Positions 27,723 through 36,762 are shown, numbered from the stretch's first letter. The stretch: 64,000 bases of DNA from Marinicellulosiphila megalodicopiae (GCF_045862395.1 NZ_AP023087.1:3720001-3784000), one strand, 5' to 3'. A program made the numbers and translations. The notes: generated by a model from the letters alone, not told the origin.

Positions 27723-28073
27723 TTATCTCAAAACCTTCTCCATCTTTTTACCCTTGGCTAATTCGTCCACCAATTTATCTAAATACCTAACTTTTTGCAC
27801 AAGTGGGTCTTCAATATCTTCTACTCGCACACCACAAATCACCCCTTTAATGAGCGCGCTATTTGGATGCAATTTAGGGGCTTGGGCGAAAAAGGTTTCA
27901 AAATCATGATCCTTATTTATTTGTTGATCAATCTCGAGCTTAGTAAAACCAGTCAACCAACTAATCACTTGATCTAATTCTTCTTGAGTGCGATTTTTAC
28001 GCTCTACTTTATTAATATACAATGGATATACCAACGAAAATTTCATTGCTGGGATTCGATAGTCATTTTTCAT
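27723..28073 (-). CDS. DUF2200 family protein
   Basis: A 116-residue cytosolic protein with no known function. It matches the DUF2200 pattern: FSLVYPLYINKVERKNRTQEE, WLTGF, FETFFAQAPKLHPN, IKGVICGVRVEDIEDPL and a final DELAKGKKMEKVLR. The start at 28073 keeps the short RIPAM segment seen in relatives; an internal Met (28046) is possible. No operon partner is evident. Confidence 0.88.
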   Translation of the reverse strand: MKNDYRIPAMKFSLVYPLYINKVERKNRTQEELDQVISWLTGFTKLEIDQQINKDHDFETFFAQAPKLHPNSALIKGVICGVRVEDIEDPLVQKVRYLDKLVDELAKGKKMEKVLR

Positions 28074-28125
28074 TTTTTATACTCTTATTTAAAAAACCGC
28101 ACAATTAATTCATTTTTATTTTAGA

Positions 28126-29937
28126 CTATTGACTCGCCTCACACCAATGCTTACCTATCAAATTATTTAATTTTGTTGCTGGATAACAATCTTCAATAGG
28201 ATTCCCCACTAATATCACATCTAACAGTTGGTTTAAATTCTCGATACCACTTATGTCTTTAATTTGATTACCCTGAGCATGAAGTAATATCAATTTAGGC
28301 AAGTTGTAGATTGGGCTTAAATCCGTTAAATTATTGTTATACACATAAGCCATTTTTAAATTATCTACATTACTAAGAAATGAAATATCCGATATAAGAT
28401 TTTCAGAGACATCAATTACTTCCAGATTATTTAATTGGCTCAAGTCGGGTATATTTGATAAATTATTCCTTTTCAAGATAAGCATTTTCAGTGATTTGAA
28501 ATCATTAATATTTGAGAAATCTTGCACATGACTATGTGTTATTTTCAATTCCCTAACATTATTATCATTCAATTTTGGTAAGTTGTTAATATTTGCATTA
28601 TCAATTGTTAATTTTGTTAAGTTACTTAGCTGATTCAACACGGTTAAATTTAAATTTTCTTTTAGATTACTATAAATCGTCAACTCTTCTAATTTTGTCA
28701 ATTTCTCAAAATCGATATCAGAGAAATCATCAGCATTTACAGCCAACTCTTTTAGATTATGCAATTCATTAATAACACTAAAATCAAATCCTTTCACAGC
28801 AAAAATAGAGAGTGATGTTAATAGTGTTAGATTTTTAATGGATTCTGAATATTTCACATTAACCGAACTAAACTTTAATGACTTTAGTGTTTTTAAACTA
28901 CCTATCTGCCTTAAGTTTATATTACCACCTTGATTAACCTCTAACTCTCGAAGATTCTCGTAGCCTAATATGGGTGCTAAATCTATATTACCTTCAAAAT
29001 TAAAACTCAAACTGCGAATTGAAATCGCTCCCTCCAATCCTTTAAACGACTCAATTACATCATCACAACTTAAATACGCTAAATTTTTATTTGTGCCCCA
29101 TAGCTTTTCTTCAACACACTTTCTTAAATTTTTATCTTTAATGCTATTAACATTTAAATAATAATCTGGATAAGGTGATTGTTCAAAATAAAAACTTATA
29201 TACTTTATTGCGTCACCGTATATAAAGTCTTCCGTAACAATATAACCCTCATCAAAATACCCACCTTTTTTTTCTCCAGTAATATCTTTAAGATTTATTC
29301 CACCTTTAGACACCATACGATCAATAAAAGCTTGTTCTTCATATGAAATATAAGTAGTAACGACTGCTTCATTTGATTCTAACAAAAACTGAAAGCTATC
29401 ATGTATTTTTTTAGATCGACTAAAACCAAATGGAAATTGTTCAATATAGTTTGAATATTTAAATTTATAATAGTTATCAATTATTTTTCGAGTTTTATCA
29501 TCCATAGACAATTCATCAAACAAATCTGGATTACCTTCTAACATATCAATAATCGCTTCATCTGAAAGATGCCCTACATTGCCTTTACTACGTATTTTCG
29601 CAATCACTTTAGCATATTGATACCCTAAATCACTCATTTCCAAACTTTCAATTCGCACCATCCTCCCTGATTCTACATAATTGTACTTAGTGACATCGTC
29701 AGGTTTCGCTTTATCACTTGTCTCTTGCTTATTTTCAGAAATTGTTTCTTGTTTATCTTGTACAATTTTCATTTGGTTAGGCTGAATATCATCAGTATTG
29801 GCAGGTTGATCAATTAACTCAACAGGCACTACATATACTTTATACTCAGCTTCATTTGCACCCGTTGATATCCAAAAAAAGAACGTGACAATCAGTATTA
29901 TTAATATTAGCGAGACAAATAGAGTAAGCTTATTCAT
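28126..29937 (-). CDS. Leucine-rich-repeat protein with N-terminal membrane anchor
   Basis: A 603-residue protein with an N-terminal signal-anchor helix (about residues 4-24), a charged Lys/Glu/Gln-rich spacer (about 35-85) and an unassigned domain (to about 280). From about 300 to the end there are leucine-rich repeats of the SDS22/internalin type (units such as LKTLKSLKFSSV, NLTLLTSLSIFAV, LNNLEVIDVSENLISDISFL). It ends with a capping segment containing two Cys (DCYPATK, HWCEASQ). Probably periplasmic or surface exposed, where the LRR face would bind another protein. No partner can be named. Confidence 0.8.
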   Translation of the reverse strand: MNKLTLFVSLILIILIVTFFFWISTGANEAEYKVYVVPVELIDQPANTDDIQPNQMKIVQDKQETISENKQETSDKAKPDDVTKYNYVESGRMVRIESLEMSDLGYQYAKVIAKIRSKGNVGHLSDEAIIDMLEGNPDLFDELSMDDKTRKIIDNYYKFKYSNYIEQFPFGFSRSKKIHDSFQFLLESNEAVVTTYISYEEQAFIDRMVSKGGINLKDITGEKKGGYFDEGYIVTEDFIYGDAIKYISFYFEQSPYPDYYLNVNSIKDKNLRKCVEEKLWGTNKNLAYLSCDDVIESFKGLEGAISIRSLSFNFEGNIDLAPILGYENLRELEVNQGGNINLRQIGSLKTLKSLKFSSVNVKYSESIKNLTLLTSLSIFAVKGFDFSVINELHNLKELAVNADDFSDIDFEKLTKLEELTIYSNLKENLNLTVLNQLSNLTKLTIDNANINNLPKLNDNNVRELKITHSHVQDFSNINDFKSLKMLILKRNNLSNIPDLSQLNNLEVIDVSENLISDISFLSNVDNLKMAYVYNNNLTDLSPIYNLPKLILLHAQGNQIKDISGIENLNQLLDVILVGNPIEDCYPATKLNNLIGKHWCEASQ

Positions 29938-29987
29938 TTATTTTTCCTTTTCTAAAATAAAAAGATACCTACAAATGGTATCAAAAA

Positions 29988-30068
29988 CGTAGGTCACCCC
30001 TTTAGGGTGTCAAACTACTTCAAGTCAATCGAAATTAGCAAGTAAGAAAGCCTAAAGGCAGACCTACG
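29988..30068. repeat. Pair of inverted REP-like palindromic elements
   Basis: Left unit CGTAGGTC + hairpin CACCC-CTTTA-GGGTG (29988-30010). Right unit, read on the minus strand from 30068, is CGTAGGTC + TGCCTTTAGGC. The two units share the GTAGGTC head and the C-rich/TTTAG/G-rich hairpin and face each other, like paired REP (BIME) elements. Confidence 0.6.
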
Positions 30069-30095
30069 AGCATACCTTTTCACTTAAAATGGGTG

Positions 30096-30740
30096 CTATA
30101 TTTTTATTCGACGCGCTTTACACTCTTCTTTTAACTCATTCAATTTGTCATCTGACAACATCAAATCGGTATAACAACATTTTATTATTTCTTTTTTTCG
30201 TGTATGTATTTCAATCATACCTGCATCTTGTGACTTATTTAGATATCCATTTAGAAAGTAATTAAATAATATTCTTGGCTGTCTATTTAATTTTTTGGTT
30301 TGGACTTTAATATATCGAATATCATAATAATTCACTTCTGTTTCTTGAAACGTTAATTTCTCATCCATGTATCTAATATTTAATTTATCTTCATGAAAGA
30401 AAAATTGTGTTGGGTAAAATCTAGATTTTATGATTGCGGGAATAATGACAAACAGCATCAGCGCTAAAAACATAAACAGCATATAAAATGAAGAAAAAAC
30501 CGTTATTATTGCTCTATTAGCCTGAAGATCTTGCATGTAATCTTTCATTATTTCTAGTGTAAAATACTCTGTGAAAATAACTAGGTATAGACTTGCACAT
30601 ATTGCAGACGCAATAACTGGAAATAAGCAAAACTGTGACAAAACGATCATCGGGCCTGACTTTATTTTCCCATCTTTAATTGCATTTTCTATTGATTCGT
30701 AGCCAATGGCGTTGTTTTCTAGTGATCTTGCGTTATCCAT
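30096..30740 (-). CDS. Hypothetical membrane protein with two helices and a PH-like tail
   Basis: A 214-residue protein not assigned to a family. Two membrane helices are predicted (about 30-54 and 78-108). The remainder (about 110-214) is soluble with beta strands and a C-terminal helix, in the arrangement of bacterial PH-like domains (TEVNYYDIRYIKVQTKK, MIEIHTRKKEIIKCCY, final basic helix). It lies between REP-like elements next to the LRR protein; they may be unrelated. Confidence 0.6.
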   Translation of the reverse strand: MDNARSLENNAIGYESIENAIKDGKIKSGPMIVLSQFCLFPVIASAICASLYLVIFTEYFTLEIMKDYMQDLQANRAIITVFSSFYMLFMFLALMLFVIIPAIIKSRFYPTQFFFHEDKLNIRYMDEKLTFQETEVNYYDIRYIKVQTKKLNRQPRILFNYFLNGYLNKSQDAGMIEIHTRKKEIIKCCYTDLMLSDDKLNELKEECKARRIKI

Positions 30741-30826
30741 ATTGCGCTCATATTAACTGTTTAAATTAAATAAATTATGACACACAAATCCTCAAGCTAC
30801 GAATTTTAATCTAGACGGGCTTTTTT

Positions 30827-30864
30827 CTACCTTGAAGTGAGCATCAAGGCAGCGCTCGCCTACA
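30827..30864. repeat. REP-like palindromic element
   Basis: CTACCTTGA … GTGAGC-11 nt-GCTCGC … CCTACA. Read on the minus strand it begins TGTAGGCGAGC, giving a GTAGG head followed by a hairpin. It is related in design to the pair at 29988-30068. Confidence 0.5.
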
Positions 30865-31008
30865 TTGATGGTTATCAATCGTATGATTTTACATGGACTA
30901 AGTGCATCCAAATTTGTGTAATAACTTTAAACATTATGAAGATGGTTTGACGATAAAAACAAGGATAGATTTGTTACTGTAATCTTGAGACATTCATAAA
31001 AAACCCAT

Positions 31009-31036
31009 AAAAAAAGCGCAGATCCAAAATGAAAAC
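31009..31036 (-). terminator. Rho-independent terminator of the PL7 gene
   Basis: On the minus strand: AAAGCGCAG … CTGCGCTTT followed by a T run, 34 bases after the stop. Confidence 0.9.
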
Positions 31037-31069
31037 TGCGCTTTATATTTAAATCATTTTAACAATCAT

Positions 31070-33538
31070 TTACGGTAATTCAGGATTACCCTCTGTTTTC
31101 ACTTCACCGTCGAAGCTTTCATACAGATCAATACTTTTCACTGCAATTTCAGCGTATTCGTCAGCCGTTGGGCTTTCATCATACTCTGTTTTAAATTCTG
31201 CTAAGAACATTGACGATTGTGTATAGGTACCCACTTTAAAGTAACCGGTTGAATCACCAGAGACCCAATCATCTGAATAGGTTGATCCGTTATCTAAGTT
31301 TTCCAGGGTTAGATAAATGGACCCATCTCTTACGGTTACCGTCACAAATAAACGCTGACCTAATTCATAATCAAAATCAATTCCACGAACTGTGTTGTCT
31401 TCATTCCAAATATAATAAATGCCATCTTTTGTTGAATACTGAACACGTAATGGCTCGTTTTCTGGTCCGTGAATTTGCACAACTGACACTTCAGGTTTAA
31501 TGGAAGTTACAGCCGTAACACGTAATTCAACCGCTAAGAATTGATAGTCGTCTACGCTCCAATAATTATCGCCTCCGCCTACACGTTGACGTAATTCACT
31601 ACGAGGATATTTAGATCCTGATGTGGTTGCACCACCTGCATGGGCTCTAAAAAATACTTCGTTATTTTGAGCGTAAAAGTAAGGAGGGAAATCATAATTA
31701 ATTAAGTTATCATCTTTTACTTCTGTTGAATTTGTATTTCGATCATCAACTGAAGAAGCATCAGAGCTGTCATTGCCGTTTGAATCTACTGGTAATGAAA
31801 TTTTCCAAGCATCCAAACCTTGAATTAAATCAGACGGATAACCATCGATAATAATATCGGTTTCGGTTTGCGTGTCTGTTTCTGTCATTGTCTCAGTTGC
31901 AGTTTCTGTGGCGGTTTCAGTTGCGGTTTCTGTTTCTGTCATATCCACTTGCTCAGGATAAACAGGATTACCCGACACTGACACTTCACCTTCAAACAAT
32001 TCATAAAGATCAATAGACTTCACTGCAATTTCTGCAAACTCGTCTGGCTCTGGGCTTTCGTCATATTCCGATTTAAATTCAGCTAAAAACATAGACGATT
32101 GTGTATAAGTACCCACTTTAAAGTAACCAGTCGCATCACCTGAAACCCAGTCGTCAGAGAACGTATCGCCTGTATCTAAGTTTTCTAATGTTAAGAAAAT
32201 AGATTCATCTTTAACAGTGACAGTCACAAATAAACGCTGACCTAATTCATAATCAAAATCAATTCCACGAACCGTGTTGTCTTCATTCCAAATATAATAA
32301 ATACCTTCACTTGTTGAATACTGGACACGCAATGGCTCGTTCTCTGGGCCGTGAATTTGCACAACCGACACTTCAGGTTTTACAGAAGTAACTGCAGTCA
32401 CTCGAAGTTCAACCGCTAGGTATTGATAATCTTCAACACTCCAATATCCATCGCCACCACCAACACGTTGACGTAATTCACTACGTGGGTATTTAGAACC
32501 ACTGGTGGTTGCGCCGCCTGCATGAGCTCTGAAAAATACTTCGTCATCACTTGCATAAAAATAAGGAAGATACTCATAACCAATAAGATTTTCGTCTTTG
32601 ATTTCTGTTGCGCTGTTGTTTCGATCATCTACCAGTGTTGCACCTGTACTGTCGTTTCCGTCAGAGTCCACAGGCAAAGTAATTTTCCAATCCACAATAC
32701 CAGGAATGATATCTGAAGGATAAAAATCCGAGGTGATATCGGTTTGCGTCTGTGTCATGGTGACAGTGTCAGTTTGTGTAGCTGTATCCGTTTGCGTTGG
32801 CATCACAACAATTGGATCACTTGAAAAATTAATTTCTACTTTTGTAATTGCATTCCAGTTTGAACCACCAGTTGAATTACCATTGGTGTTAATTCTGATA
32901 AAGTTTGCATCGGTATTGTTAATATCAAATGTTTCAAATTCAGTCGTTAAACCGTTAGACATACCGCTATAAACATCCGTCCAAGTGATGCCATCTAAAG
33001 AGGTTTGAATATCAAAAAACGCGGTACGCTCATCGCCTTTTGAAAATGCAATATCAATGGCATAAACCGTTTGTGTGGTTTCCCAAGCGTATTGAATCCA
33101 CTGATCAACACCTGCACTTGCCCATTTAGTAGACGTTGAATCATCCAGTGTATTTTCAGGAAGGTTGCCGTCATTACCAGAGTCCAACACATAAAAATCA
33201 CCGACTTTTACACCGGTGAATTCTATTTGAGAATCTGTTTGTGTATTTGAATCTGTTGGAGTTTGAGTGTTAGTAACTGTATCTGTTTGGGTTTGGTCAG
33301 TTGAATCTGTTTGTGTGTTTGAATCGGTTGGAGTTTGAGTGTTAGTAACTGTATCTGTTTGAGTTTGTGTGGATGATTCAGTTAAGGTCGTGGTTGTATC
33401 ATTTGTCTGGGTCGAGCTTCCAACCAAATCAGAGGTGGCATTTGCTTCTGGATCTTCTTGTACTACATTGGTACATGCAAACATAGATTGGGTGAGCAAA
33501 ATAGCAACACTTACTTTACCTAAAAGTTTATAATTCAT
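31070..33538 (-). CDS. Lipoprotein with F5/8C-type binding domain and two tandem PL7 alginate lyase domains
   Basis: An 822-residue predicted lipoprotein (Cys22 after SMFA). Order: Thr/Gln/Asp linker (about 40-103), discoidin/F5-8C-like carbohydrate-binding domain (about 105-240), second linker, PL7 domain 1 (about 275-513), T-E-T linker (532-562), PL7 domain 2 (about 567-806). Both catalytic domains keep the PL7 motifs: RSELR (352-356; 646-650), QIH (394-396; 688-690) and YFKVGTYTQ (472-480; 766-774). PL7 enzymes cleave alginate by beta-elimination; QIH is generally linked to guluronate-containing substrates. Anchored in the outer membrane, it would depolymerise brown-algal alginate at the cell surface. 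No transporter or oligoalginate lyase is adjacent. Confidence 0.9.
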   Translation of the reverse strand: MNYKLLGKVSVAILLTQSMFACTNVVQEDPEANATSDLVGSSTQTNDTTTTLTESSTQTQTDTVTNTQTPTDSNTQTDSTDQTQTDTVTNTQTPTDSNTQTDSQIEFTGVKVGDFYVLDSGNDGNLPENTLDDSTSTKWASAGVDQWIQYAWETTQTVYAIDIAFSKGDERTAFFDIQTSLDGITWTDVYSGMSNGLTTEFETFDINNTDANFIRINTNGNSTGGSNWNAITKVEINFSSDPIVVMPTQTDTATQTDTVTMTQTQTDITSDFYPSDIIPGIVDWKITLPVDSDGNDSTGATLVDDRNNSATEIKDENLIGYEYLPYFYASDDEVFFRAHAGGATTSGSKYPRSELRQRVGGGDGYWSVEDYQYLAVELRVTAVTSVKPEVSVVQIHGPENEPLRVQYSTSEGIYYIWNEDNTVRGIDFDYELGQRLFVTVTVKDESIFLTLENLDTGDTFSDDWVSGDATGYFKVGTYTQSSMFLAEFKSEYDESPEPDEFAEIAVKSIDLYELFEGEVSVSGNPVYPEQVDMTETETATETATETATETMTETDTQTETDIIIDGYPSDLIQGLDAWKISLPVDSNGNDSSDASSVDDRNTNSTEVKDDNLINYDFPPYFYAQNNEVFFRAHAGGATTSGSKYPRSELRQRVGGGDNYWSVDDYQFLAVELRVTAVTSIKPEVSVVQIHGPENEPLRVQYSTKDGIYYIWNEDNTVRGIDFDYELGQRLFVTVTVRDGSIYLTLENLDNGSTYSDDWVSGDSTGYFKVGTYTQSSMFLAEFKTEYDESPTADEYAEIAVKSIDLYESFDGEVKTEGNPELP

Positions 33539-34187
33539 AACGTCGTCTCATTATTTTAATGCATTTAAAAATAGATTTAATAAATCACAAATTAATTTTA
33601 ATAGTGTATAAATAGTGCATAAATGGTGTATTTAGAAATCGTGCATTAAATAACAGCAACATTATTTACAAATAATTAACATTTAATTAATTTATGAATT
33701 TATTTGAACATTAATTAGATATAAGTGCGATTGGCCGATCAAGTGACAACCTGTTAGATTCGTTAAAACCAATTCACAAATTTTATGAGTATTAAATATA
33801 TTTAAAATTACTGCTTAATAATCGTCAAAAATCAAAGAATTAATATTTTTTAACATAAAAAAAAATTTTTAAATTTTGAATAAATAAATATATAATTTTC
33901 AACAACTGTGAAAGTTATTGTGTTAATTATTTACTTTTTCAATCCAAAAAGAGAATTTATACAAAATCCATACATTCATATTTACCATTCCTATCACACC
34001 CTATCAAACCCTTTCTATTAAACCTTTCTATTACACCCTATTCCTTTCTGGTACCCCCTCCTACCACACATTTCAATCACACCCTCTATATCCTTAGGCA
34101 ATGTGTTTAGAGTTTATTTTGTAACTAAATGTCGCCACACACTAGGCTGTATCGGCAATCAAAGGTACAATAGCGCCATTTTATCGA
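33539..34187. other. Long AT-rich divergent intergenic region with pyrimidine-rich repeats
   Basis: About 650 bases between the PL7 gene (-) and the VF530-like gene (+). The first 400 bases are very AT-rich. At 33991-34047 there are five degenerate copies of a 10-bp unit CTATYAMACC on the + strand, some spaced by CTTT. A TACAAT -10-like box precedes the VF530-like gene near 34167. No gene or RNA recognised. Confidence 0.6.
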
Positions 34188-34748
34188 TTGGATCACCCAA
34201 TGAACGACCAAATTAACTACCAAAACAACCCACTTCATGGTTTAGGCCTACAAGACATGCTGACACAACTGGTGGATCATTATGGGTTTGAAATATTAGA
34301 CGCTTATTTAAATATTAATTGTTTTAAAACACGCCCAACCATTGAATCTAGTGTGAAGTTTTTAAAAAAGACAGAATGGGCCCGCGAAAAGCTAGAAGTG
34401 TTTTATCTATACACTTACAAAAGTTTACCTCGCCCATCTTCAGAGCAATTTGCCTTACCTCCAAGAGACCGACTTGTGCCAGATGATCACAAACCTGGTG
34501 AACCAAAAGTCTGCAGTTTTGAAGACGCTGAACAACAACGCATTAAACGCGAAGAAAAAGCCGAAGCGCATCGCCAAAATGGCGGCAATCGTAAACCTTC
34601 AGGTAATGGTGGAGCAAGCAGAAGCTTTAATGCATCACGTGATCGTAATAATAACAGTCGTGACGATAGAAAACCCGCACCATCCAAAAACGACTCATCT
34701 CAAATTAGTTCTGACAGCAGTGATCCTTGGGCTAAATGGAAAAAGTAA
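34188..34748 (+). CDS. VF530/DUF2132-type DNA-binding protein with Arg/Asn-rich tail
   Basis: A 186-residue protein. The first ~75 residues match the VF530 (DUF2132) fold: NNPLHGLGLQDMLTQLVDHYGF, NINCFKTRPTIESSVKFLKKTEWAREKLE and FYLY. VF530 proteins are small dimeric DNA-binding-like proteins. The remaining ~110 residues are hydrophilic and disordered, rich in Arg, Asn, Ser and Lys, ending WAKWKK. This basic tail is not part of the core family and may bind nucleic acid. Start could be 34188 or, more likely, ATG 34200 (MNDQINYQ). A long palindromic terminator follows. Confidence 0.8.
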   Translation: MDHPMNDQINYQNNPLHGLGLQDMLTQLVDHYGFEILDAYLNINCFKTRPTIESSVKFLKKTEWAREKLEVFYLYTYKSLPRPSSEQFALPPRDRLVPDDHKPGEPKVCSFEDAEQQRIKREEKAEAHRQNGGNRKPSGNGGASRSFNASRDRNNNSRDDRKPAPSKNDSSQISSDSSDPWAKWKK

Positions 34749-34771
34749 ATTCAATCTTATAAACTATTTAC

Positions 34772-34822
34772 GCAAATAAAAATGGCTTAATTCATTAATT
34801 GAATTAAGCCATTTTTATTTGC
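34772..34822. terminator. Long perfect inverted repeat, bidirectional terminator
   Basis: A perfect 23-bp stem with a 5-nt loop (34795-34799), left arm beginning GCAAATAAAAATGGC. It lies between convergent genes and ends 10 bases before the ankyrin gene stop. Confidence 0.9.
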
Positions 34823-34832
34823 AGTCTCATTA

Positions 34833-35480
34833 TTACTTTGCATTCAAGCCAGATAAATATCCTACAATTTCTGCATGTCCTCTATCTTTTGCATGAATCA
34901 ATGCAGTTTTTGAATTTCTATTTTGATGATTGACATCAACTGACAAACTCACTAAAAACTTAGCCATTTCTAACTGACCATGAAATGCTGCAAATGCCAA
35001 CGCTTTGTCACCATAATTATCCGCAATATCAATATTTGCGCCACCTGCTAATAATATTTTTAATAATTCAATATCACCATATTCAGCAGCAAATAAAATC
35101 GCAGTTTTTCCAATTGCACCGCTTTCTCGTATTTCTAAATCAACATTATGATTAATTAAAGCTTTTACAATTTCATTATTTTTAAGGATCAACGCCATAT
35201 GTAATGGTGAATAATAGTAATGTCCATAATAATCAGGATTCGCCCCTGCCTTTAAAATCAACTCTACCAACTCAATATTTTGATGTTTGATGGCAATCAA
35301 CAAAGGGCTTCCGTTAATTTCATAATCCAAATTCATTGAGGACTCTAACAGTTGTTTTACTTGGGTAATATTTTTTGCTTCCACTGCATCTAACAATTGT
35401 ATTTCAGGATCTTGTGCAACCCCAACTAAGCTTGTGCAGGCTAAAATGCTTAATAACGTATGTCTGAATAAATTCTTCAT
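34833..35480 (-). CDS. Exported ankyrin-repeat protein
   Basis: A 215-residue protein with a signal peptide (MKNLFRHTLLSILACTSLVGVAQ) followed by five or six ankyrin repeats (about residues 28-213; units such as GSPLLIAIKHQNIELVELILKAGANP and KALAFAAFHGQLEMAKFLVSLSVDV). Predicted periplasmic; ankyrin repeats bind proteins. It is not linked to a catalase or secretion gene here, and eukaryotic-effector function cannot be inferred. No terminator of its own beyond the shared palindrome. Confidence 0.85.
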   Translation of the reverse strand: MKNLFRHTLLSILACTSLVGVAQDPEIQLLDAVEAKNITQVKQLLESSMNLDYEINGSPLLIAIKHQNIELVELILKAGANPDYYGHYYYSPLHMALILKNNEIVKALINHNVDLEIRESGAIGKTAILFAAEYGDIELLKILLAGGANIDIADNYGDKALAFAAFHGQLEMAKFLVSLSVDVNHQNRNSKTALIHAKDRGHAEIVGYLSGLNAK

Positions 35481-35683
35481 TTCACTGGCTCTATTTATCT
35501 ATTTAATAGGAGCATTAATAATACGAGTTATCTTTTTTCACTAATAGATATAAAAATGGAATCGGTTGTTGCATATTTAGAATAGATAGCTGGACAGTTA
35601 TTCTATCAACTTCACCTTATCTTTTAACCACCATTCATGTATTTAGAATTTATATAATATATTGCTAAACATTAGTTTTAGTT

Positions 35684-35687
35684 TTTA
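35684..35687. repeat. Target-site duplication, left copy
   Basis: TTTA immediately before the left inverted repeat of the IS element; the same TTTA follows the right end at 36860-36863. Confidence 0.75.
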
Positions 35688-35754
35688 GGAAACTCTGTTT
35701 AAATAATGCTAAAATATGAGTGTCCATTAATTTTAAATGAAACCTATATATCAC

Positions 35755-36711
35755 ATGAAACAACTCAGCTTTACAGACGCAGAATCCCATTTAAAACGAA
35801 AACAAACTCGAAAAGAAAAATTCCTTAATCAAATGGAAGGACTTGTTCCTTGGGGCGTTTTTCTGCCTATCATCGAGCCATTTTATCCAAAAATGCATAA
35901 AAAAGGTCGTCAGCCTTACCCGCTTGAAACGATGCTTCGTGTTCATTTAATGCAAAACTGGTATACGATGAGTGATCCATCAATGGAGGATGCACTTTAT
36001 GAAATTGCATCCATGCGACAATTTGCTCGATTAGAATTAACACATAAAATTCCTGATGAAACGACCATCTTAAAATTTAGGCATTTGCTTGAGAAGCATA
36101 AATTACAAGAAAAAATGCAACAAGCCATGAACCAAATTATGGTTGATCAAGGTGTATTATTAAAAGAAGGGACACTGATGGACGCCACAATTATTCACGC
36201 ATCACCTTCAACCAAAAACAAATCGAAAGCACGCGATCCAGAAATGCATTCCTGCAAAAAAGCGAATCAATATTATTTTGGAATGAAAGCGCACGTGGGT
36301 GTCGACATGTACACAGGCGTGGCGCACAGCATGACATTTACATCGGCTAATCATCATGATGTGACCGAAGCGCATAATTTATTGCACGGTGAAGAAAAAT
36401 TAATCGGTGGTGATAGCGGATATTTAGGTGCGGATCAGCGTGAAGAAAATAAAGATGTTTCAGCCCAATGGCTGATCGCAGAGCGACCAAGTTCATTAGT
36501 AAAAAAACACGGGACGGGCACAATTTACAATGACAAAAAAGCCACGGAAAAAATAAAGGCGCAATTAAGAGCGAAGGTGGAGCATATTTTTAGAATCGTA
36601 AAGTGTCAGTTTGGATTTCGAAAAGTGAAATACAAAGGGCTAGCAAAAAATGCGGCACAGCTGACGATGTTATTTACGTTAGCCAATATTTATATGATGA
36701 GGAATTTATAA
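35755..36711 (+). CDS. IS5-family transposase
   Basis: A 318-residue DDE transposase (start MKQLSFTDAES at 35755; an in-frame ATG at 35737 is also possible). Catalytic residues are Asp143 (TLMDATII), Asp220 (LIGGDSGYLGA) and Glu276 (RAKVEHIFRIVK, the conserved E with its R-x6-K context). Other IS5 landmarks: GRQPYPLETMLRVHLMQ, ALYEIASMRQFARL, PSTKNKSKARDPEM, KKANQYYFGMKAH and LFTLANIYMMRNL. The frame is uninterrupted, so the element is probably functional. Confidence 0.95.
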   Translation: MKQLSFTDAESHLKRKQTRKEKFLNQMEGLVPWGVFLPIIEPFYPKMHKKGRQPYPLETMLRVHLMQNWYTMSDPSMEDALYEIASMRQFARLELTHKIPDETTILKFRHLLEKHKLQEKMQQAMNQIMVDQGVLLKEGTLMDATIIHASPSTKNKSKARDPEMHSCKKANQYYFGMKAHVGVDMYTGVAHSMTFTSANHHDVTEAHNLLHGEEKLIGGDSGYLGADQREENKDVSAQWLIAERPSSLVKKHGTGTIYNDKKATEKIKAQLRAKVEHIFRIVKCQFGFRKVKYKGLAKNAAQLTMLFTLANIYMMRNL

Positions 36712-36716
36712 ATGAA

Positions 36717-36762
36717 CTAGGCGAGTTACGCCTAGAATTTGGCAAACCAGCCAAATTCTAGG
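36717..36762 (+). other. Two overlapping hairpins inside the IS3' end
   Basis: Hairpin 1 is CTAGGCG-AGTTA-CGCCTAG (36717-36735). Hairpin 2 has a perfect 13-bp stem starting CCTAGAATTTGGC with a 6-nt loop (36731-36762). They share CCTAG at 36731-36735, so in RNA only one can form fully. Located just after the transposase stop and before the right inverted repeat. Confidence 0.75.

Larger units (their letters stand above)
30741..31069. other. Intergenic region with a REP-like palindrome
   Basis: 329 bases. It includes the palindrome at 30827-30864 and the PL7 gene terminator at 31009-31036, plus the presumed promoter of the upstream membrane-protein gene. No coding frame seen. Confidence 0.6.

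Noticed and set aside
29988..30068. CRISPR or integron attC site
   Set aside because: Only two inverted copies with no spacers of uniform length and no cas or integrase genes; the GTAGGTC hairpin design fits REP elements better.
34450..34779. Second plus-strand frame inside the VF530-like gene
   Set aside because: It overlaps the basic tail in another frame; low-complexity sequence keeps both frames open. The VF530 frame has the recognised domain.
34833..35480. Ankyrin protein as a host-directed effector
   Set aside because: It carries an ordinary signal peptide and no secretion-system genes are nearby; ankyrin proteins are common in free-living bacteria.
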